Below, piece after piece: positions 16,711 through 26,124 of a DNA stretch of 64,000 nucleotides (position 1 is the first letter of the stretch; every line of letters begins with the position of its first letter). This DNA is from DATBGS01 sp036557885 (GTDB taxonomy: Bacteria > Chloroflexota > Ktedonobacteria > Ktedonobacterales > DATBGS01), in NCBI GenBank assembly GCA_036557885.1, contig DATBGS010000126.1:1-64000 (forward strand), written 5' to 3'. The translations under genes were made by a program, and so were the position numbers. Under the pieces are notes generated by a model. It did not search any database, was not told the origin of the DNA, and worked only from the letters and a program-made list of their open reading frames with translations.

Positions 16711-18486
16711 ATGCCAGACGCTCAGCCTTCCACCCACCTTCACGTCGGCTCTACCAGCCTCAACGCGCAGCCCTGGCTGCGCCACTATGATGCGGCAGTT
16801 CCTGCTGCCCTGACCTATCCCGACCAGCCACTGACCTGGCTGCTGGATGAGGCCGCCCGGAAGTATGGCGAACGCGACGCCCTCATCTTTTATGGCCGCC
16901 GCTTCACCTATTCTCAGCTTGCGTCGCTGGCAAATCGCTTTGCCTCGCGGCTGATAGAACTTGGGGTGAGGCCAGGTGAGCGCGTCGCCATTGCGCTGCC
17001 CAATATCCCGCAGTTTCCCATCGCTTTCTACGGCGCGCTAAAAGCTGGCGCGGTGGTCGTGCCCACCAATCCCATCTATACTGAGCGCGAGCTACAGCAT
17101 CAACTCAACGACTCTGGGGCCACCACTATCGTTGTGCTTGATCTGTTGTATAGTCGGCTGCAAGCAGTACGCGCTGCGACAGCCGTGAAGTGTGTGATCG
17201 TTGCCGGGGTGCAGGATTATCTGCCCTTGCCATTGGCGCTGGGCTATCGCGTAAAGCAGCAGCGGGCAAAGCAGCATATTCCATCCGAGCGCGAAGTGAA
17301 GGCCGCACCCAACACGCTGCTATTTACCGAGGTGATTGGCAAACCAGATCAGCGCTGGTACCAACTTCACGCGCTGCCCAGCCCGGCCAAAGCCGATGAT
17401 CTGGCGGTGCTTCAGTATACTGGCGGGACCACCGGACTGTCTAAAGGCGCCATGCTCACGCATCGCAATCTGCTGGCGAACGCCATGCAAGCCTGGGCCT
17501 GGAATGGGCTGGTCGAAGAAGGGTCAGCCCACGAAACCATCCTCTGCGCCGCGCCATTTTTCCATTCTTATGGGCTGACGGTGGCAATGAATCTGGGCAT
17601 CCTCAGCGGCTCAACGCTGGTCTTGATGCCGCGTTACAACGCCAAAGATGCCATTAAGATGATCAAGCAGTACCATCCAACCCTCTTCCCCGGTGTGCCC
17701 ACGATGTATCAAGGCATTCTGCGCGAGATTGAGGCACAGGGAGGCGGTTCACATAGCGATCTGCATTCGGTGCGCATTTGCATCAGCGGCGCCGCGCCAC
17801 TACCCGCTGAACTGCAAAAGAACTTCGAGCAGCTTTCGGGCGGCAAACTGGTGGAGGGCTATGGCCTCTCGGAGACTTCGCCCGTCACCCATTGCAACCC
17901 GCTTAACGGCCCACGCAAGGGTATAGGATTGCCCGTATCCGACACCGAAGCCTCTATTCAGGACCAGGACACCGGCGAAATGCTGCCACCCGGACAGCCA
18001 GGCGAGATTTGCATTCGCGGCCCACAGGTGATGCAAGGCTACTGGAACCGCCCAGAGGAAACCGCCCACATACTGCGTGGTGGCTGGCTGCATACGGGTG
18101 ATATTGGCGTGATGGACGAAGAGGGCTACTTCTCCGTCGTAGACCGCGCCAAGGACATGATCATTGCCAGCGGCTATAAGATATTTCCGCGTGAAGTCGA
18201 GGAAGTGCTCTATACCCATCCAAAGGTGGCTGAGGCCGTCTTAGTAGGCGTGCCCGATGAGTATCGCGGCGAGACAGCCAAAGCGTTTATCGTGCTCAAG
18301 CCCGGCCAGCAGGCCACAACAGAAGAGATCATCGCATTTTGCAAAGAGCGGCTGGCAAGCTACAAAGTACCCAAGCTGGTCGAGTTTCGCACCGAGTTAC
18401 CCAAAACATTGATTGGCAAAGTGCTGCGCCGGGCGCTGCGCGAGGAAGAGGCGGCAAAGCACGCCGCAAATCCAGGCAGTAAGTAA
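16711..18486 (+). CDS. Long-chain fatty acid-CoA ligase
   Basis: This is an adenylate-forming enzyme that activates fatty acids to acyl-CoA. The 591-residue protein shows the P-loop YTGGTTGLSKGAMLTH, the linker motif EGYGLSETSPVTH, GWLHTGDIG, DRAKDMIIASGYKIFPREVEE and the catalytic lysine near the C-terminus in LIGKVLRRALRE. AAAGGAGC stands upstream of the ATG at 16711; a longer frame from 16651 has no such signal. It is the first gene of a beta-oxidation operon with acyl-CoA dehydrogenase, thiolase and FadN downstream. The closest functional analogues would be FadD and LcfA. The exact chain length is not determinable. Confidence 0.93.
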   Translation: MPDAQPSTHLHVGSTSLNAQPWLRHYDAAVPAALTYPDQPLTWLLDEAARKYGERDALIFYGRRFTYSQLASLANRFASRLIELGVRPGERVAIALPNIPQFPIAFYGALKAGAVVVPTNPIYTERELQHQLNDSGATTIVVLDLLYSRLQAVRAATAVKCVIVAGVQDYLPLPLALGYRVKQQRAKQHIPSEREVKAAPNTLLFTEVIGKPDQRWYQLHALPSPAKADDLAVLQYTGGTTGLSKGAMLTHRNLLANAMQAWAWNGLVEEGSAHETILCAAPFFHSYGLTVAMNLGILSGSTLVLMPRYNAKDAIKMIKQYHPTLFPGVPTMYQGILREIEAQGGGSHSDLHSVRICISGAAPLPAELQKNFEQLSGGKLVEGYGLSETSPVTHCNPLNGPRKGIGLPVSDTEASIQDQDTGEMLPPGQPGEICIRGPQVMQGYWNRPEETAHILRGGWLHTGDIGVMDEEGYFSVVDRAKDMIIASGYKIFPREVEEVLYTHPKVAEAVLVGVPDEYRGETAKAFIVLKPGQQATTEEIIAFCKERLASYKVPKLVEFRTELPKTLIGKVLRRALREEEAAKHAANPGSK

Positions 18487-18530
18487 TTGAACCGAGTAGT
18501 GAAGGAGTCTTTTCAAAAGGGGGAATCATC

Positions 18531-20312
18531 TTGGCAACAGACATCAAAGCGCAGGTGGGCGCGGGGTACCTGATTACGCCCGTCACCGAGGCCAGCTTCC
18601 TGACGCCGGAGCAGTTTGACGAAGAGCAGCGGCTCATCCGCGACACAGCGCGAGCATTCTTTGAGCGTGAGGTTGCGCCCAAGGCCGAGCAGATTCAGCA
18701 CCAGGAGCCAGGGCTGATGCCCAGCCTGGTCAAGAAAGCGGGCGAGAAGGGCCTGCTTTCGGTGGATGTGCCAGAGGAGTATGGCGGCGCCGATCTGGGG
18801 CTGATCGTCAGCACCATCGTGGCCGCCGAACAAATGGACGGCTCTTTTGCCGTTGCGATGGGCGCCCAGACCACGATTGGCTTGCTGCCTATCGTCTATT
18901 ACGGCACGCATGAGCAAAAAGAAAAGTACCTGCCGCGCATGGCAACCGGCGAACTGATCAGCGCGTACTGCCTGACCGAGCCAGGCAACGGATCTGATGC
19001 GATGGGCATCAAGACCCGCGCTACGCTCTCCGCAGACGGCAAGCATTACATCCTCAACGGCGGCAAACAGTGGATTTCTAATGGCGGCTTTGCCAATGTC
19101 TACATTGTTTTTGCCAAAGTGGACGACACGAAGCACACCGCCTTCATCGTTGAGCGCGACTGGCCGGGCGTCTCCACTGGGGCCGAAGAGCGCAAAATGG
19201 GCATTAAAGGCTCCTCTACCGTCAGCGTGTATTTCGATAACGTCAAGGTGCCAGCAGAGAACGTGCTGGGCGAAGTAGGCAAGGGCTACAAGATCGCTTT
19301 TAATATTCTCAACATTGGGCGCCTGAAGTTGGGCGCGGGCGGCGCCGCAAGCTGCCAGGGTTCGCTGGCGCTGGCTACCCCCTACACCAGCGAGCGCAAA
19401 GCCTTTGGCAAGTCCCTCAACGCTTTTGGCATGATCAAGAAGAAGCTGGCGCATATGGCCTCCGATGCCTACGCAGCCGAAAGCCTGGCCTATCGCACCG
19501 TTGGACTGGTGGAGCGTGCCCGCCGGGGCGCGGGCGAAGACCACCAGGCGCAGCTTGCTGCCGTTGAGGAATACGCCATTGAAGCAGCCATCGCCAAGGT
19601 CTTTGGCACCGAGGCTACCGCGCGCTGCGTGGATGAGGGCGTGCAGATTTTTGGCGGCTACGGCTTTATGCAGGAATACCCCATCGAGCGCGCCTACCGC
19701 GATGCGCGCATCACGCGCATCTTTGAGGGCACCAACGAGATCAATCGCCTGCTCTCGGTGGGCACACTCTTCCGCCGCGCCCTCTCTGGACGTATTAATC
19801 TGATGGCCGCTTATGGCGCCGCCGAAGCCGAGGTCAAGAGTGGCAAGGCTGGCGAGTTCGCCACTGCCGAGACGCCCGCCAACCTGCGCGAGGTGGTGAA
19901 CCTGCTGGAGCGGGCCAAGCACGCCACGCTGTATACCGTGACAAAGGGTGCGATGAAGTTTGCGGCAGCAATGGAGGAGGAAGAGGAGTTTATGGAGTAT
20001 GCCGCTGATCTGCTCATTGATCTCTACGCGCTCGACAGCGCCGTTGCCCGCGCTTTGATGGCCCGTAAAGCCGAAGACACCCACGCTGAGGTGCATGCCA
20101 AGCTGGCCCAGTTGACGCTCTGGCGCTTCCTGCCCAATCTGCGCGCCAACCTGGAGCGGGTGCTGATGGCAACGACCAGCGGCGACGAATTGCGCGAAGA
20201 CCTGGCGCGGGTGCGCGGTTATCTGGGCGATTATGACCTGAACGCCATTCCCCTCCAGCGTGAGATTGCGGCCCTGGTAGTTGCCAAAGGCGGCTATCCG
20301 CTGGCCTCGTAG
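18531..20312 (+). CDS. Acyl-CoA dehydrogenase (FadE-like, long form)
   Basis: This flavoenzyme introduces the 2,3-double bond in acyl-CoA. At 593 residues it is longer than the 380-residue mitochondrial type and has the extra C-terminal helical domain of Bacillus FadE and VLCAD-type enzymes. Motifs are YCLTEPGNGSDA, KQWISNGGFANVY and the catalytic base region ARITRIFEGTNEINR. The start is TTG at 18531 with AAAAGGGGG upstream. It lies 44 bp after the ligase gene. A strong terminator-like hairpin separates it from the thiolase gene. Confidence 0.94.
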   Translation: MATDIKAQVGAGYLITPVTEASFLTPEQFDEEQRLIRDTARAFFEREVAPKAEQIQHQEPGLMPSLVKKAGEKGLLSVDVPEEYGGADLGLIVSTIVAAEQMDGSFAVAMGAQTTIGLLPIVYYGTHEQKEKYLPRMATGELISAYCLTEPGNGSDAMGIKTRATLSADGKHYILNGGKQWISNGGFANVYIVFAKVDDTKHTAFIVERDWPGVSTGAEERKMGIKGSSTVSVYFDNVKVPAENVLGEVGKGYKIAFNILNIGRLKLGAGGAASCQGSLALATPYTSERKAFGKSLNAFGMIKKKLAHMASDAYAAESLAYRTVGLVERARRGAGEDHQAQLAAVEEYAIEAAIAKVFGTEATARCVDEGVQIFGGYGFMQEYPIERAYRDARITRIFEGTNEINRLLSVGTLFRRALSGRINLMAAYGAAEAEVKSGKAGEFATAETPANLREVVNLLERAKHATLYTVTKGAMKFAAAMEEEEEFMEYAADLLIDLYALDSAVARALMARKAEDTHAEVHAKLAQLTLWRFLPNLRANLERVLMATTSGDELREDLARVRGYLGDYDLNAIPLQREIAALVVAKGGYPLAS

Positions 20313-20333
20313 GTGTTTTCTGATGGTGCATGT

Positions 20334-20361
20334 CCCCAGGCGGTGCCGCCTGGGGCTTTTT
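20334..20361 (+). terminator. Terminator-like hairpin inside the beta-oxidation operon
   Basis: A perfect 10-bp GC-rich stem (CCCCAGGCGG/CCGCCTGGGG) with a 2-nt spacer, so the actual loop is slightly larger, is followed by CTTTTT. It lies 21 bp after the acyl-CoA dehydrogenase stop and 28 bp before the thiolase ATG. It should reduce expression of the distal genes or separate them. Confidence 0.75.
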
Positions 20362-20389
20362 CCAGGCACAGGCAAAGGAGCAAGTAACC

Positions 20390-21592
20390 ATGCCAGAAGC
20401 AGTGGTTGTCAGCGCGGTACGTACCCCCATTGGCCGCGCCAGCAAGGGCACTCTGAAGGACATGCGCGCCGATGATCTGGCGGCTGTGGCCGTGCGCGCC
20501 GCAGTGGAGCGCGTTCCCAATCTTGATTTGAGCCTGATTGAAGATGTGATTCTGGGCTGCGCCATGCCCGAAGGCGAGCAGGGCATGAACATTGCTCGCA
20601 TCGTTGTCGCGCTGGCGGGCCTGCCCTATACCGTTGGCGGCACCACTGTCAACCGTTTCTGCGCCTCCAGCCTTCAAGCCGTCAACATGGCGGCTTCGGC
20701 AATCATGCTGGGCCAGGGCGATGTCTACGTAGCAGGCGGCATTGAGAGCATGTCGCGCGTGCCGATGGGCGGCTTTAACCCCGACTTTAACCCCAAGCTG
20801 GTCAGGAATCCGCAGGGCATCGAGATTTGCGGCAGGCCAGGCACCAAGAACCCCGGCTTTGATGAAGTCTACATTCCTATGGGCATGACGGCAGAGAACC
20901 TGGCAAAGCGCTACAAGATCAGCCGCGAGGAGCAGGACAAGTTTGCCCTGCGCAGCCACCAGCGCGCCATTGCCGCGACAGATAAGGGCATCTTTCAGCG
21001 CGAGATCGCGCAGGTTTCGCTGCCGAGTGGGGGCGTGATGGAGATTGACGACGGCCCACGCCGCGATACCACTCTGGAAAAGCTGGCCGCCCTGGAGCCG
21101 GTCTTCGTCAGCAAGGACAAGGGCGGCACCGTCACAGCTGGCAACAGCAGCCCGCTCAACGATGGCGCCTCGGCGGTGGTGCTCATGTCGGCGGAGAAAG
21201 CCAAAGAGCTTGGCATTAAGCCGCTGGCGCGTGTGCTCTCAATGGCGGTCAATGGTGTTGAGCCGGATGTGATGGGCATCGGGCCAGTGGGCGCAGTCCA
21301 AAAAGTGCTCAAGCGCTCAAATCTCAAGTTGAGCGACATTGATCTAATCGAACTCAACGAGGCATTTGCGGTGCAGAATCTGGCCGTCATTCAGGAACTG
21401 GGCATTGACCAGGAAAAATTGAATGTGCACGGCGGCGCGATAGCGCTGGGCCACCCGCTGGGCTGCTCCGGTGCGCGATTGGTTGCCACGCTAATGAACG
21501 GCCTGCAAACCTACGACAAGACGCTGGGCATCGCCACACTCTGCATTGGCGGCGGCCAGGGGTTGGCAACGGTCTTTGAGCGCCTCGACTAA
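20390..21592 (+). CDS. Acetyl-CoA acyltransferase (thiolase, FadA-like)
   Basis: This enzyme cleaves 3-ketoacyl-CoA to acetyl-CoA plus a shortened acyl-CoA. The 400-residue protein carries the nucleophilic cysteine in NRFCASSLQAV, NEAFAVQ, the GGAIALGHPLGCSGAR block with its His and Cys, and CIGGGQG at the end. The ATG at 20390 has AAAGGAGC upstream; the longer frame from 20330 overlaps the terminator hairpin and is rejected. In Bacillus the equivalent gene stands between fadN and fadE. Here the order is fadE-fadA-fadN. Confidence 0.94.
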   Translation: MPEAVVVSAVRTPIGRASKGTLKDMRADDLAAVAVRAAVERVPNLDLSLIEDVILGCAMPEGEQGMNIARIVVALAGLPYTVGGTTVNRFCASSLQAVNMAASAIMLGQGDVYVAGGIESMSRVPMGGFNPDFNPKLVRNPQGIEICGRPGTKNPGFDEVYIPMGMTAENLAKRYKISREEQDKFALRSHQRAIAATDKGIFQREIAQVSLPSGGVMEIDDGPRRDTTLEKLAALEPVFVSKDKGGTVTAGNSSPLNDGASAVVLMSAEKAKELGIKPLARVLSMAVNGVEPDVMGIGPVGAVQKVLKRSNLKLSDIDLIELNEAFAVQNLAVIQELGIDQEKLNVHGGAIALGHPLGCSGARLVATLMNGLQTYDKTLGIATLCIGGGQGLATVFERLD

Positions 21593-21608
21593 AGAAAGAA
21601 GGAGTGCG

Positions 21609-24065
21609 ATGACTTACAAAGTTGAGCGCGCCGCCGTCATTGGCGCGGGCGTGATGGGAGCGGGCATTGCCGCGCATCTGGCAAATGTCGGCATCCCCAC
21701 CATGCTGCTTGACATCGTGCCGCCCGATGCCCAGAACAGCCGCGATCACGAAACACGCAGCCACATTGCTGTTGCTGGCATCGAGCGCCAACTCAAGGCC
21801 AAACCCGCGCCCGGCTTCTACAGCAAACGCGGCGCGGCGCTGGTCACGCCCGGCAATATCGAGGACGACCTGCCCGCCTTGGGCAGCGTTGATCTGGTAG
21901 TGGAGGCCGTCTTTGAGCGGCTGGACATCAAGCGCAATCTATATAGTAAGCTGGAGCAGGTGCTGGGGCGCAGTACGATTGTCACCTCGAATACCTCCGG
22001 CCTCCCGGCAAAACTGCTGCTGGCAGGACGCTCGTCGCAGTTCCAACGCCACTTCTTGATCACACACTTCTTTAACCCGGTGCGCTTCCTCAAGCTGCTG
22101 GAATTGGTGCCAGGCGAACACACTGATCCTGACCTGATGCGATTTATGCAGTGGTTTGGCGGCGAGCGGCTAGGCAAGGGCATCGTCATCTGCAAAGACA
22201 CGCCCAACTTCATTGCGAACCGGCTGGGCAGCTATGGCTTCTGCGTCACCATCCATCGCATGCTTACAGAGGGCTACAAGATCGAAGAGGTGGATGCCAT
22301 TTTTGGCGAGCCGATGGGCCGCGCTAAATCTGCCGTCTTTCGCACCGCCGACATTGCTGGCATTGATACGCTGGTGCATGTGGCCGATAACCTCTACGAG
22401 AATCTGCCCAACGACCCGCACCGCGCCATCTTCAAGCTGCCAGGTTTTGTGCGCGAGATGGTCAAGCGCGGCTGGACGGGCGAGAAAGGCGGCCAGGGGT
22501 TTTACAAGCGCGTCAAGGGCGCCGATGGACAATCTGAGATTCTGGTGCTGGACCCGGATACGCTGGAATATCGTCCCCAGGAGAAAGTGCGCTTTGCTTC
22601 GATTGGTGCCGCGCGCAACAATCCCGATGCCAACGAGCGCACCAAAATCATCCTGAGCGGCGATGATCGCGCCAGCACCTTAGCCTGGGAGGTCACTGCC
22701 GACGCGCTGGAGTATACTGCCGAGATAGGGCCGCAGATCGCGCATAACATTGTGGATATTGACCGGGCCATGCGCTGGGGCTTTAACTGGGAGCAAGGGC
22801 CGTTTGAAGGTCTGGACGCGCTGGGCGTGGAATGGGTCGCCGCGCGCATGGAGGCCGAGGGCCGCAAGGTGCCAGAACTGCTCAAGGGCGTGCTGGCAAC
22901 GCCAGAGAAGCGCTTCTATGTGTTTCCATCCCAAACGGGAGATGCAGGGCATTTCGATGGGCACACGCAGAGTATAGCACAGGATGCAGGCGCTATGAAA
23001 GAGCATCGGCGCTATTACAGCTTCCATACACACACCTATGCGCCGGTGACTGGCGAAGCAGGATTGATTCGCCTGCCTGCGCTGCGCAAGGCCAACAAAG
23101 TGCTCAAGGAAAACCCTTCAGCCGCGCTCTATGATCTAGGTGATGGCGTGCTCTGTGTCGAGTTCCACACTAAAATGAACGCCATTGACCAGGATATGGG
23201 TGTGCTGATTGCTGAGGCGCTGGAGGAAGCCAAAACCAACTTCCGCGCCCTGGTAATTGGCAACGAAGCGCCGGACTTCTCTGCCGGGGCCAATGCCGCG
23301 CTGATCGTCATGGCGGCCAAAATGGGGCAATGGGAGACGATTGAGGAGCAGGTACGCGGCCTACAGCATCTCAACCTGGCGCTCAAATATAGCCCGGTGC
23401 CGGTAGTCGTGGCGGCAGCAGGGCGCGCGCTGGGTGGCGGCTGCGAGTTTATCCTTCACGCGCAGAAGGCGCGCGTGGCAGCGGAAAGCTATATGGGCCT
23501 GGTGGAAACCGGCATCGGGCTGCTTCCGGCAGGAGGCGGCTGCAAAGAGATGCTGGCGCGTTGGAGCAAGAGCAAGGAGAAGGGGCCGTTCCCCATCTCG
23601 CGCCGCGCCTTTGAGATCATCGCCGTTGCCACCGTCTCCACCAGCGCGGCGGAAGCGATGGAGTACCGCTTCCTGAGCAAAGACGACGCAATCACCCTGG
23701 ACCGCGAGCGGCTGCTGACCGACGCCAAAGCCGACGCGCTCGCGCTGGCGGAGGCTAAGGCACGCGGCGAATGGCAGCCACCCACACCGCCCATGTTCCG
23801 CTTGCCTGGCCCTGGCGCGCGAGCAGTGCTGGAGGAGCAGGCGCGCGGCCTCGCTCTGGCGGGCAAGGCCACCGAACACGATGTCGTTGTGGCGAGCGCG
23901 CTGGCGCGGGTGCTGACCGGCGGGGAAACGTGGTTTGGGCGCGAATTGAGCGAGCAAGACATGCTTGATCTGGAGCGAGAGGGATTCCTGAGCTTGCTGG
24001 GCACCGAAAAGACCCAGGAGCGCATCGTCCACACGCTGACAACGGGTAAGCCGTTGAGAAATTAG
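21609..24065 (+). CDS. 3-hydroxyacyl-CoA dehydrogenase/enoyl-CoA hydratase fusion (FadN-like)
   Basis: This bifunctional beta-oxidation enzyme has 818 residues. The dehydrogenase half comes first: Rossmann AVIGAGVMGAGIAAHLAN at the N-terminus, then TSNTSGLP, HFFNPVRFLKLLELV and CKDTPNFIANRLG. A second helical dehydrogenase domain follows to about residue 430. The crotonase domain is C-terminal, with EAPDFSAGANAAL and GRALGGGCEFILHAQ forming the oxyanion hole. This domain order is that of Bacillus FadN, the reverse of proteobacterial FadB. GAAGGAGTGCG precedes the ATG at 21609. Confidence 0.93.
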   Translation: MTYKVERAAVIGAGVMGAGIAAHLANVGIPTMLLDIVPPDAQNSRDHETRSHIAVAGIERQLKAKPAPGFYSKRGAALVTPGNIEDDLPALGSVDLVVEAVFERLDIKRNLYSKLEQVLGRSTIVTSNTSGLPAKLLLAGRSSQFQRHFLITHFFNPVRFLKLLELVPGEHTDPDLMRFMQWFGGERLGKGIVICKDTPNFIANRLGSYGFCVTIHRMLTEGYKIEEVDAIFGEPMGRAKSAVFRTADIAGIDTLVHVADNLYENLPNDPHRAIFKLPGFVREMVKRGWTGEKGGQGFYKRVKGADGQSEILVLDPDTLEYRPQEKVRFASIGAARNNPDANERTKIILSGDDRASTLAWEVTADALEYTAEIGPQIAHNIVDIDRAMRWGFNWEQGPFEGLDALGVEWVAARMEAEGRKVPELLKGVLATPEKRFYVFPSQTGDAGHFDGHTQSIAQDAGAMKEHRRYYSFHTHTYAPVTGEAGLIRLPALRKANKVLKENPSAALYDLGDGVLCVEFHTKMNAIDQDMGVLIAEALEEAKTNFRALVIGNEAPDFSAGANAALIVMAAKMGQWETIEEQVRGLQHLNLALKYSPVPVVVAAAGRALGGGCEFILHAQKARVAAESYMGLVETGIGLLPAGGGCKEMLARWSKSKEKGPFPISRRAFEIIAVATVSTSAAEAMEYRFLSKDDAITLDRERLLTDAKADALALAEAKARGEWQPPTPPMFRLPGPGARAVLEEQARGLALAGKATEHDVVVASALARVLTGGETWFGRELSEQDMLDLEREGFLSLLGTEKTQERIVHTLTTGKPLRN

Positions 24066-24086
24066 CGGATTTTGCACCACTTTAAC

Positions 24087-24140
24087 TGCCCACCGAGAGG
24101 CTCCTGATTCAGTGGCATCTTTCGGCGGGCAATTCTTTTT
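24087..24140 (+). terminator. Probable terminator of the beta-oxidation operon
   Basis: An imperfect stem (TGCCC-A-CCGAGAG with CTTTCGGCGGGCA) spanning 24087-24131 is followed by ATTCTTTTT. It starts 22 bp after the fadN stop. Confidence 0.6.
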
Positions 24141-24290
24141 AGGATGCCATAGACAGTTGTTCCATTGTACGTGCATAGTTGACATTATTGGTATAGTGCT
24201 ACCAGATACATGGGTCTCTTATACAGGCAAGCAATCAGTGAATTGCGTTTGACAAAGACCTTTGCTGCAGCCATCAGAAAGGAGAGACAT

Positions 24291-24920
24291 ATGCCATTCG
24301 AGAAAGGTAGCTCGGTTCCTATCCAATGCCCCCAGGGTCAACATGAAGATGCGATTATCAAAGTGAGTGGTATTGTTGCAGGTGGTACATCCATTGATGT
24401 CTCTGTCAGCCAAACAAAGACCCCGCCGATCTGGTACAACCGCCCACCAAGCGGGATTGTGGATGCTATAGGGCGAGGACTTGCAGATCGTGATAGCACC
24501 ACTACAACTACCAACGTCAGCCAGTCGGCTTTAAGTCAGCAATTCGGCCTCCCAGATGTGCCTGAGTATCATACCCCCTGGGGCTACTGGTCAATAGGTA
24601 TAGCTGTGATGAGTTCATTGATGACGGTTTTCCTTTTGTGGACATTAGTTGCAGGAAAAGATCCTAGAAATATAGGTACGGATCTGCTTGCCTTGCTTGG
24701 CTGCTTGTTTGTTGCAGTAACCGTTTTTGTCGTCCAACACAAGAGAGCGACATCTCGCCGCTCTAAAGTGATAACAGCCACTTCCCTCTTGAAGAAAATA
24801 ACTCCAAAATGGGAAGAACTCTATTATTGCCAGAAGCATGACAGGATTTTCGTGCGCGGGAAAGATGCTCTTGCCAAGCGAGACCAAATGATAGAATTTC
24901 TCTTGAGCGATGTGGTGTAA
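24291..24920 (+). CDS. Two-helix membrane protein with split zinc-ribbon-like ends, unknown
   Basis: The 209-residue protein has a CPQGQH motif near the N-terminus. A Thr/Ser-rich linker follows, then two transmembrane helices (around WSIGIAVMSSLMTVFLLWTLV and LLALLGCLFVAVTVFVV). A C-terminal YYCQKHDRIFVRG segment recalls one half of a zinc ribbon. The two Cys/His pairs may bind one zinc together on the same side of the membrane, but this is inference. GAAAGGAGAG precedes the ATG; upstream in-frame ATGs lack it. Base composition is more AT-rich than its neighbours. I do not recognise the family. Confidence 0.65.
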   Translation: MPFEKGSSVPIQCPQGQHEDAIIKVSGIVAGGTSIDVSVSQTKTPPIWYNRPPSGIVDAIGRGLADRDSTTTTTNVSQSALSQQFGLPDVPEYHTPWGYWSIGIAVMSSLMTVFLLWTLVAGKDPRNIGTDLLALLGCLFVAVTVFVVQHKRATSRRSKVITATSLLKKITPKWEELYYCQKHDRIFVRGKDALAKRDQMIEFLLSDVV

Positions 24921-24993
24921 TGTCAGCTGGAGCACACAGGCGCAGTTCTTCTTTCAGATACAATAAGTGCGTCTCGCCTGAAAGGATAGCCTG

Positions 24994-26124
24994 TTGAGTC
25001 TGGCAAAAGATCAATTACCCCTGCCGCATGGCACCCTGCGCTTTCCTGTCTTCCTGCCTGACGCTACCAATGGCGCGGTGCGCGCGGTGGACGCCACCGA
25101 TCTCGCCGCCTGCGGCATTCAGGCAGTACAAACGAACGCCTTCCACCTGATGCAGCGGCCTGGCTCGTCTGTGGTTGAAGCGTTGGGCGGATTGCATGCC
25201 ATGTTGGGCTGGCAGGGGCCAATTATTACCGACTCCGGCGGCTTCCAGGTCTATTCGCTCATCCGCCAAAATCCCAAACAGGGCAGTATGAGCAACCAGG
25301 GCATCATCTTTCGGCCAGAAGGCTCCGAGCGCAAAATCAGCCTCACCCCAGAAAAAAGCGTCCAGTTGCAAATGAGCTATGGCACTGATGTGGTGATCTG
25401 CCTGGACGACTGTACCCACGTTGATGATCCACTCGCGGCCCAGGAAGCATCGGTGGCCCGCACGATTGCCTGGGCAAAACGCTGCAAAGAGGAATATGAA
25501 CGCCGCCTGGAGCAACAGCAGCTCTCTGGAGAGAAACGCCCCGCGCTGTTTGCCGTCATCCAGGGCGGCGGGCATCTGAACTTGCGTAAACGCTGCGCCG
25601 AGGCGCTGCTGGAGATTGGCTTCGATGGCTACGGCTTTGGCGGCTGGCCGCTGGATGCCCAGGGCAACCTGCTTACCGACATCTTGCACTACACCCGCGA
25701 ACTGGTGCCCAGCCAGTTTCCCATGCACGCGCTCGGCGTGGGGCATCCCGCCAACATCGTCACCTGCTATCGCCTGGGCTACCCCATCTTTGACAGTGTG
25801 ATGCCCACCAGGGATGCCCGGCATGGGCGGCTCTACCTCTTGCGCGGTGGACTGGCGGCGCAGCTCACTGAGGCAGCCAGCGAGTGGTTTTCGTATCTTT
25901 ACATTGCTGATGAGAAGCACGTCAAAAGCGCCGCGCCCGTCTCGGAGTGGTGCGATTGTCTGTGCTGCGCGCACTATTCGCAGGGCTATCTGCATCACCT
26001 CTTTAAGATGAGCGACAGCCTCTATTTTCGGCTGGCTACCATCCACAACCTGCGCTGCATGGCACAACTCACCGAATGCCTGAGAGATGAGCGCCTTCGA
26101 GCAGAGGCACCAGAGACACCATGA
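24994..26124 (+). CDS. tgt: tRNA-guanine transglycosylase-family protein
   Basis: The 376-residue protein is full length for the bacterial TGT family, which swaps G34 for preQ1 in GUN-anticodon tRNAs. Conserved sites seen are TDSGGFQVYSL (general Asp), FAVIQGGGHLNLR, the nucleophilic Asp in IFDSVMPTRDARHGR, and the zinc site CDCLCC plus TIHN. The base-recognition loop normally reads GGLAVGE. Here it reads GGWPLDAQG, and GVGTP is GVGHP, so the base or RNA specificity may differ. The start is TTG at 24994 after GAAAGGATAG. It overlaps the next gene by ATGA, so it is coupled to an rRNA methyltransferase homologue. Confidence 0.85.
   Translation: MSLAKDQLPLPHGTLRFPVFLPDATNGAVRAVDATDLAACGIQAVQTNAFHLMQRPGSSVVEALGGLHAMLGWQGPIITDSGGFQVYSLIRQNPKQGSMSNQGIIFRPEGSERKISLTPEKSVQLQMSYGTDVVICLDDCTHVDDPLAAQEASVARTIAWAKRCKEEYERRLEQQQLSGEKRPALFAVIQGGGHLNLRKRCAEALLEIGFDGYGFGGWPLDAQGNLLTDILHYTRELVPSQFPMHALGVGHPANIVTCYRLGYPIFDSVMPTRDARHGRLYLLRGGLAAQLTEAASEWFSYLYIADEKHVKSAAPVSEWCDCLCCAHYSQGYLHHLFKMSDSLYFRLATIHNLRCMAQLTECLRDERLRAEAPETP

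Noticed and set aside
18513..20375. A 620-codon open frame antisense to the acyl-CoA dehydrogenase gene
   Set aside because: The sense strand encodes a full, motif-complete enzyme. The antisense frame has no recognisable domain and is a by-product of codon bias in GC-rich DNA.
24921..24993. A preQ1 riboswitch ahead of the tgt-like gene
   Set aside because: The 73-bp leader has no C-rich loop with an A-rich tail pseudoknot pattern and no clear expression platform.
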